A program made the position numbers and the translations under genes. 64,000 bases of DNA from Wyeomyia smithii (taxonomy: Eukaryota > Arthropoda > Insecta > Diptera > Culicidae), in NCBI RefSeq assembly GCF_029784165.1, contig NC_073695.1:192723357-192787356 (forward strand), read 5' to 3'. Shown one piece after another: positions 57,181 through 64,000 of this stretch. The notes under the pieces are model-generated. The model was given only the letters and a program-made list of their open reading frames with translations. It did no database searches and was not told the DNA's origin. The stretch's first letter is position 1. Each line of letters begins with the position of its first letter.

Positions 57181-59960
57181 GTAAACCAGGCTGTTTTCAT
57201 CATACATTTTTATGAATCTTTGGTTGTTCCTGCAGAGTCATGAAAAACTTGTGGAAAAGGCGTATTCTCATAACAAACTCCAATTCTTCAAACATTATCT
57301 TGAAATCCCATATGCTTCATCATAGAAACATTTAAAAGAAAACTCAACAGTTTGTTTATTTAAATTCAAAACTTGATGTTTGTTTTCTGATTTTTTAGAC
57401 ATAAATTGAAATTAACAAGATACAATAATGTCGTGATTCCCTGAAACACTCGCTTTATCTTCAGCCATCTTATCTGTACGACAATCGTTTCTAGAATGAT
57501 CGCCTTAGGAAGTCTTCCTCTAATGGGATTTTCCCCTCCATTGACGCAACGTCCTTTTCACTCCCGTTTCGGTCAAAGTTTGCGTTTTCCCCTTTATTAA
57601 CGCAACTTCATTTTATTTCTGTAAACGTCAAAGTTCGCGTTCATTATCAATAAATGCTGTTGTAAGATTTTCCGTTTGTGCGTTCGTAGTATCACTGAAA
57701 CGAATTGATTCGCTTATTTTCTGGGAGTAAACATCAAGCTCAATACCTAGTAATGATTTCTCTGTCTGATCCTAATACTTTCTTCAATAACTAAGCAGAA
57801 TCGAATAACAATTCAAGACGGTGTTAGGTGTCATTCATATTATTTTGGAGCAAGGATTTTTTTAACTTATAATTTAAGTAATTGCTTAATACCGTGTACA
57901 ACATCACGCAACGTTGTAAGGTTCTAACGATCCTGTTGGTAACCTGTCTGTAACTAATGAGCTGTCATAAGTTCTGTTTTTGTTTTGTGTCTGTCTTGGT
58001 TCCTACAAATGATTATTTGCATCATGTACTTTTTACCAAAATTTGGCTAAAGCTTTAAGTTTCTTTGGAGTTCATCCTACATTAAACATGTCTAACATCG
58101 AACATATATTGTTATTGATACAATGCTACGTTGCGCTAATCTTCCCCAACATTTATCAGTTTAGGCATTATTAGAGAGTGTGTTCACATATTTTCGTTAT
58201 GCGTCTTCAACGTACTAATTATTCTATTCACTATCATATTTACTGCATACGTTGCTTTTTGAATAACATTGCGTGTTTTATCACACATCATAATAGCACC
58301 AATAATCAACACCAAACTCCCATGTACGCTAATCACAGATAAGCCTCCTCATTAGCCTCATTAGCGTGCTGATCAGCGATGAATTCGTGTACAATTTTTC
58401 CAACACATCGAGTCAGCATCGCATATCTTCGAACCCGGAATAGCGAATAAAACGTTTACGTTCACGCTTTTCCCGGAACCGTACCGTGGCGAGAGCGCTC
58501 GAGGTGAAAATATTACATCATTAAACGTGAACATAACCATTCTTCAATCTCAATCATTAAAACTCGATTGAACGATTCTTTCAAACCGGGCAGACATTCG
58601 TTCGGTTCACTCCGCACCCAGGAAGTTATTCCCGCTGCAGGTCACGGACGTAGCTTCGTAGGATCGGATTTATTCTCTTTTTTATACGCTGCCAATTTGT
58701 CGAACAGGACTTCAATTTGCCTTCCCGCAACACCCGCCCATCAGTTGGTATGCGAAAAAGCACTCGCGTAGTCAAAACCCGGTGATGTGACATGTTTGTA
58801 TTTACGCCCGCCAAGAAGGATTTTCAATAAATAAATTAAAATAAATTGAGCTCGCATTTATGCGAAATCGTTATTCGCTTCTCTGATTGTAACATGGTCC
58901 ATAGGTTCTAGCGTAATGATGAATGTGTGTTCGCATGTCCTTGGAAAACGTGGACGAGTGCGTTCTGCACTCAGTGTGAATGGAGGGTATGAATGAAAAA
59001 TCAGTTTCAATGAATGTATTAGACTGAGCAAGGTGGGTGAGCATAATTGATGTACGTTATTTCCGGTTAATTATACTTCTATATAAAGCATCCTGAGTCG
59101 TACAGAGCAAATACAGTGCAAAGATGAGTTTAGAGGTTAGCAGAAAGGTTACTCTATCGAGGTTGGAATGAGATACAATTTACAAATTAGTATTCGGATT
59201 CCTATTTGCCGTATCCTAATTTGCCAAAAAGTTTTAAAAATTAAAATGTAGAACAGCGTGAACAAAGCCCTAGATAACAGCGTAAATGAGGTGGAATAAT
59301 TTACAACTAAAGCTGTTCTATCTACTGGTGCAAAATCTCGTAAAGCAAACTGTACATCAACCAGCAAAGGGGTGAATTGTGACAAACATTGAATACACCA
59401 GCACTAGCTAACATAACTCACACAAAACGAAAGTACTTGAGGGAAGCTTATTATAAAACAAACCCTGGTTGCAGGATAAAGCCCTGATGTGAAGCCGCTG
59501 CTGAGGCTCATCATTAGCATCCTGATGAAATTCTCCACCAAGCGTACAGCATAACAAGTAGACTTTGGGTCTATCATTCCACACGCGACCAGCATGCGTC
59601 TAGTAGCTTAGCTTACTTCTTGAATGCATTGCTCTTCTGCTATTTGGCATCCAACGTCGGTTTTAAACCAACAATGGCAGTTACTTTCAGGGGCCAGAAA
59701 AGCCGAGATTAGACAGGATAACTAACAGGTTTCACACTCAGCTCAGTCTTCATGTGTGATACCGTATAATGTGTCGTAATGCACGGCTGTTTGTCTGATG
59801 AAGGCACATTCAATGCACTTTATCTCTTGGGAGAAATTCATCGACCAATTTAGTCATCAATTTGCTAATTTTTTCCTGTTTCTTCACCCCTTCATCTTTT
59901 GCCGCTACCTATCACATTTTAACATTTTAAACCTTTTGCTCTATCCTTCAAATGCTTTAA
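57181..59960. other. No gene supported
   Basis: AT-rich to moderate GC. TATATAAAG at 59080-59088 with ATG at 59124 is a weak promoter-like arrangement on the plus strand. The frame after ATG is only 15 codons. Minus frames at 58626-58814 and 59149-59595 are unrecognised. Two GACGCAAC/AACGCAAC-containing segments at 57540-57610 look like a short local duplication. Confidence 0.3.
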
Positions 59961-59964
59961 TCTT

Positions 59965-60757
59965 TTACCTTTTTCCTTTTACCTTTTACCTTTTACCTTT
60001 TACCTTTTTCCTTTTACCTTTTACCTTTTACCTTTTACCTTTTACCTTTTACCTTTTACCTTTTACCTTTTACCTCTTACCTTTTACCTTTTACCTTTTA
60101 CCATTTACCTTTTACCTTTTACCTTTTACCTTTTACCTTTTACCTTTTACCTTTTACCTTTTACTTTTTACCTTTTACCTTTTACCTTTTACCTTTTACC
60201 TTTTACCTTTTACCTTTTACCTTTTACCTTTTACCTTTCACCTTTTACCTTTTACCTTTTACCTTTTACCTTTTACCTTTTACCTTTTACCTTTTACCTT
60301 TTACCTCTTACCTTTTACCTTTTACCTTTTACCTTTTACCTTTTACCTTTTACCTTTTACGTTTTACCTTTTACCTTTTACCTTTTACAGTTTAACCTTT
60401 TACCTTTTACCTTTTACCTTTTACCTTTTACCTTTTACCTTTTACCTTTTACCTTTTACCTTTTACCTTTTACCTTTTACCTTTTACCTTTTACCTTTTA
60501 CCTTTTACCTTTTACCTTTTACCTTTTACCTTTTACCTTTTACCTTTTACCTTTTACCATTTACCTTTTACCTTTTACCTTTTACCTTTTACCTTTTACC
60601 TTCTACCTTTTACCTTTTACCTTTTACCTTTTACCTTTTACCTTTTACCTTTTACCTTTTACCTTTTACCTTTTACCTTTTACCTTTTACCTTTTACCTT
60701 TTACCTTATACCTTTTACCTTTTACCTATTACCTTTTACCTTTTACCTCTTACCTTT
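59965..60757. repeat. (TTTTACC)n heptanucleotide array, about 113 units
   Basis: Tandem TTTTACC units contain scattered variants (TTTTTCC, TCTTACC, TTTCACC, TTCTACC, TATTACC). A single phase break lies near 60388-60395 (TTTTACAGTTTAACC). It yields a spurious Leu-Pro-Phe-Thr-Phe-Tyr frame of 320 codons. The reverse complement GGTAAAA is not a known insect telomere repeat. Confidence 0.97.
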
Positions 60758-60759
60758 TA

Positions 60760-62350
60760 ACTGTTATCCTTCAGATTTTAACTTTTTCATTTTGTTTTTG
60801 ATCGCTGAAGCTTTTTGCTCACTTATCTCCGATGCACTTCTCAATTGCCGAGAGCATTTCATCGACGGAAAACTCTATACAAATTAGCTAATGCACTGTG
60901 TAAAGTGCAAGCTTCATCAGCATCTTCAATCGGAACTCACTCGAGCTAACCTTGCCAGTGCACAGGAAACCAAGTCGTCCGATTGGATTGAAGCTGTAAC
61001 CCGGTCCCAATCCGCTGCAAATTCGTTTGACCCCGAGGCGAACTAAGTTTTCCTTCTCGCTACATCTGGTCAGTAGGCGAATTGAACGTGATCTTCCTCG
61101 TTTCTGGCATTCTAAAGGTTATCGTATTGGCGCTTCATTTTTTTTTTTTTTTTTTTGTAAAATTGAACCTAACTGCCGCTGTTACTGTTGCTACAAAAAA
61201 TCACGATATCCGATGAAGACTTGTTACCGCGTCGAATCGTGACAGGCATCGGTGGCGAACAGGTCCAATAGTAACAATAAATCAGTGCGCGAAAGAGAAC
61301 AAGATTGAAACTTCAGGAAATGGTTTAACCTCGGGCGTTTCCGTCCGATAGAAAGTATTAGATTGTTGGATTACGCAGACAGGCGTTGTGGCCGGACGCG
61401 GTGACGCTGGCATGCAAGTGCCGAGTGGCAGGATGCAGCACGTGATGGAAATCTTTAAATTCACGTGCCGTAGGATAACGGCTGCGACCGGCAAAGGGAA
61501 CATGAAGGAGTGGACTTTAATTGGATTTTTCATATGCCAACTTTTTTCCTTCGTACTACCTTCGCCATGCTATTCATTTTTCCTGATGTTTCAACGAGTT
61601 TTGCGCTAAGAGATTATCTGAGTAATGGGATCGCTTGCGGTTGCTCGGACGATTTACGGAGCATTCCGGAGGAATCGGGTGGCTTTTGTGGATGCTTCTG
61701 CCTAGACAAGGTTGCTCGAAATTTGGGTCATTAAACTTGAACGATTGTTGTTTACGTTGAGCAATTTTGTGTTTTGATGTGCAATTCTGTTAATTAAAAA
61801 ATATGCTTCACCCAAACATTTTCAGGCTTTTTGCAGCAGAATATATTACCCCCAGTACTCTAGCACATAGTCATATTTGTTTTTTTTACCCAATGCACAT
61901 CTCGTGTCCGTAAATACCAACGGGTAAAAGCCTAATAAATGTGCGGATGAAGCTCGCCATCATTTAGTGAGTCTACGTTTTACTTCCGCAAGCGAGAAAC
62001 GACAGACATTGATATAACACATCACCTGTTGAACACGGTAACGCCCTACAGGATTGTTTCGGTTTTAGTAGCTGTAGTATATTTTGAGGGCTCTTCTTGC
62101 TTAAAAGCACTGGTAGGTACATTCCCGTCGAGTGGGTTGTACGAGCTAGGATGCACCCGAAAATGACAAGTTAGGCAATTAACAAAGCTGTTCTTGCAGC
62201 ACCCAGTGCCAGCGCCAGTGCCAGACCGTGCTTTGCGAGCAACGACACTGATCGACCGGTGGACCTGTTCGAACCTACCCCACAAAACTCCCTGTCGACA
62301 GTGAGCAAACAAAACATGCAATTATAGATCAAAAGCTTTTTGCATCGCAC
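60760..62350. other. No gene supported; possible intron of the minus-strand gene
   Basis: No exon is convincing. The plus frames 61388-61609 and 61510-61734 and the minus frame 61282-61533 overlap and have no domain. A T run lies at 61138-61156. If the exon pair at 62351-62799 is real, this is its downstream intron. Confidence 0.3.
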
Positions 62351-62437
62351 CTTCCGGTCTGACTGCGACGTGCTACGGCGGAAAAGTGACCTCATCAACT
62401 GCTGGTGCGGTCCGAACATGTGCTCGTTCAGGCGCCG
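62351..62437 (-). CDS. Candidate coding exon 2, minus strand
   Basis: On the minus strand a pyrimidine-rich CACTCCATCTTAG acceptor precedes an 87-nt open segment. It reads RRLNEHMFGPHQQLMRS, then LFRRSTSQSDRK, and ends CGGAAG with a GTGCGA donor. It enters and leaves in phase 0 and is therefore compatible with the exon at 62666-62799 across a 228-bp intron. The composition (basic, Ser-rich after a Leu-Met-Arg stretch) resembles a cytosolic regulatory segment with possible RRST phosphorylation sites, but I recognise no family. It is either part of a host gene with larger downstream introns or a chance pairing. Confidence 0.4.
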
Positions 62438-62665
62438 CTAAGATGGAGTCCACATGACAGGAGTGGAAAGATAGTGAGAAAATTAGTACGTATTGTGCCA
62501 CAATGATTTATGCCTTCGTTGGATGCCGGCATGTTTTTTGTGCTTGTTAGTTCTTTTGGCAAAGCATCACTCGAGTCTATTTTGAAGTATCGACTGTTGG
62601 TGTTTTTTTTTTCAGGTAAAGTGCTTTTTTTCTGACTGTATTTCTTCATCGTCCGTTACCCTTAC

Positions 62666-62799
62666 CGCCTCCACGATTTCTGCGCGGCTGCCGTCACTCG
62701 CTGTTTCTGGTGCCTCAACAGCCGGTGACCAGGGACTTGGATCGTGGCAATTCGAACTGGACATTTCCACTAGGTTTACTGTTGTTCTGGGCTCATAAC
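62666..62799 (-). CDS. Candidate coding exon 1, minus strand
   Basis: The acceptor TTTCTATAG, with a branch-like TTGCTAAT upstream, opens a 134-nt segment. ATG at 62764 (GGAAATGTCC context) starts 33 codons reading MSSSNCHDPSPWSPAVEAPE and then TASDGSRAEIVEA. It ends in phase 0 at a GTAAGG donor. The Ser/Pro/Glu-rich N-terminus looks like a natural disordered protein start. The frame is also open upstream to a second ATG at 62902 (MACVWYPKSHHRF), which could be the start if the acceptor is not used. No family is recognised. Confidence 0.4.
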
Positions 62800-63512
62800 C
62801 TATAGAAATTAGCAACAGAATTTTCTCGAAGACAATTGTCTTTGTTTTCGACTCCTCTTCCAGGAATCTGTGATGCGATTTTGGGTACCATACACAAGCC
62901 ATGCTTTGCTACCTCATTCCTATCGACCCTGTTACATTAGCGATTATTAACTAAAGCTCTTGTTTCTCTCTCTTCTTTCAATCTGCAAACGCTGAAGGAT
63001 CTATCTCTTACTAAAGAAACCTTCAAACGTTTCCTAACATATTTCTTTCAGTGACATACACACGTATTGAATATAAAAATTACAAATCATATTTTTCAAC
63101 AAATTCATTAGTAAAAGTTTCTGTTGTGAAGCTGATATTTCTATATTAATGTTTTCTTTGGGTTTTTATAGGTAACAAACAATATCGCACGCTAGCCTGT
63201 GGGGCCAATAGCGGTGTCGATCAACTAGATTAGTTGAGAAAATTTTTGGCACATTTTGCATGTGCATGATAAGTACAACGAAGAGTCAAAAAAACTTCCA
63301 GCTCGAAAAGATCCCTGACCTGATCGCGCGTCCGCGTGCCACTTGGCGATACTTTCCAAATCAATTGTACCCTCCGGTTTGGTTTATTCTCGCAGAATGG
63401 GAGGATTTTTAGTGGTAGATCATGTTGTGGTAGTTTAATTCAGATTGCAAATTGAACTCTGGTTTGCTTTATTGCTACAACATATATTACACTCTCACAC
63501 TCACTTCACTTT
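62800..63512. other. No further gene seen
   Basis: This is upstream sequence of the minus-strand exon pair. An alternative start codon lies at 62902. Beyond that it is AT-rich and I see no promoter I would call. Confidence 0.3.
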
Positions 63513-63514
63513 TT

Positions 63515-63890
63515 GAGACCTATTACCGATTCCACCTAAAGTGAGGTGACAGAAATTAGCTCCGTGAAGCGACAGTGAAGTAAAATTAAGAATTGGACAA
63601 GTGAAATGATAATGCTCCCCAGCTCAAAAATTTCAAAGTCACAGAAAAGTTGAAACTTTGACCGCTTTGCGGCACGGATCTGATTCTAATTCGGTGTGGT
63701 CCTGAAAACTAAATCCAATATTTATCATTAGATCATACATCAATCACTTTTCAAGACTTATCCCATATTCGTGAAATCATTCGCTTTATTCTGTTTTCAC
63801 CTCAGCGATTTGACACTCATAATAACCCAGATTTCACGCAGATGTCACTTTGCGACGTTTTTCGCACTTAGGTGAATCCCGTAATAAAGA
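63515..63890. mobile_element. Probable MITE with diverged TIRs
   Basis: The left TATTACCGATTCCACCTAA (about 63521) and the inverse of TATTACGGGATTCACCTAAG (about 63867-63886) pair after small indels. AAGTGAGGTGAC versus AAGTGACATC lie just inside. The interior is non-coding, and the target duplication is not clear. Confidence 0.5.
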
Positions 63891-64000
63891 CTGGAACGCG
63901 CAAAAATTGGTTGACAAAAAAATCGTTTCTTTCAGTCAAAATTCGTAATACAAAAATCTTCCTATTCTTATTTTGGTAGTTCAACTCACATATTTAAAGG

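Noticed and set aside
59965..60757. Interstitial telomere repeat
   Set aside because: GGTAAAA is not the insect TTAGG telomere repeat, and Diptera generally lack short telomeric repeats.
59798..60760. 320-codon open frame
   Set aside because: Translation of the TTTTACC heptamer as repeated Leu-Leu-Pro-Phe-Thr-Phe-Tyr; no coding signal outside the repeat.
60951..61014. Possible third minus-strand exon (acceptor TTTGCAG, donor GTTAGC)
   Set aside because: No pyrimidine tract before the acceptor, weak donor, and no recognisable peptide; kept only as a lead.

Overview
The window is AT-rich eukaryotic DNA dominated by transposable elements and satellites, with no complete protein-coding gene, rRNA or functional tRNA gene that I can support. 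The organism is most likely a culicine mosquito (Aedes-like). The grounds are two tRNA-derived SINE families, dense MITEs of several superfamilies, decayed RTE-like and Jockey/CR1-like LINE fragments, and a satellite-to-CA-repeat composite ending in the CTCAGCTCG hairpin, all of which I associate with culicine genomes. This is pattern recognition; no database was searched.

Layout, left to right. 1-2.6 kb: a palindrome-motif repeat block, a CA-rich microsatellite, and a CCAAT/TATA promoter-like block on the minus strand. 2.6-6.6 kb: a SINE, then a 3.3-kb composite of three tandem-repeat blocks, a (CA)n tract and hairpins, then an inverted SINE copy. 8.6 kb: a perfect 68-bp-stem hairpin element with exact 8-bp target duplications. 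12.3-16.6 kb: a dead RTE-like LINE abutting 3 kb of (CTACT)n. 21.4 kb: one small exon-like segment on the plus strand. 22.9-28.5 kb: a SINE with exact 15-bp duplications, a decayed palindrome carrying a TA-target MITE, a roughly 120-bp tandem array grown from a SINE tail, and an 11-bp minisatellite split by a hAT-like element.

31.9-37.3 kb: two long inverted-repeat elements, the first with roughly 800-bp arms, each carrying another inserted terminal-inverted-repeat element. 38.1-44.7 kb: more MITEs and a 1.06-kb hAT-like element containing a SINE. 48.9-53.5 kb: a multi-level nest, in which a diverged tandem repeat holds a GTAACG-type MITE, which holds a 4.24-kb hAT-like element with exact 8-bp duplications, which itself holds at least two smaller elements with target duplications. 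54.1-56.8 kb: two adjoining dead LINE fragments. 60-60.8 kb: a (TTTTACC)n heptamer array. 62.3-62.8 kb: two phase-compatible exon-like segments on the minus strand, the best candidate for a host gene here.

The genes do not form an operon or pathway. The window reads as intergenic or intronic sequence whose history is layered transposition. The most unusual structures are the long palindromes, which would fold into long double-stranded RNA if transcribed, and the presence of TA-target elements at or near the apex of two of the three palindromes.
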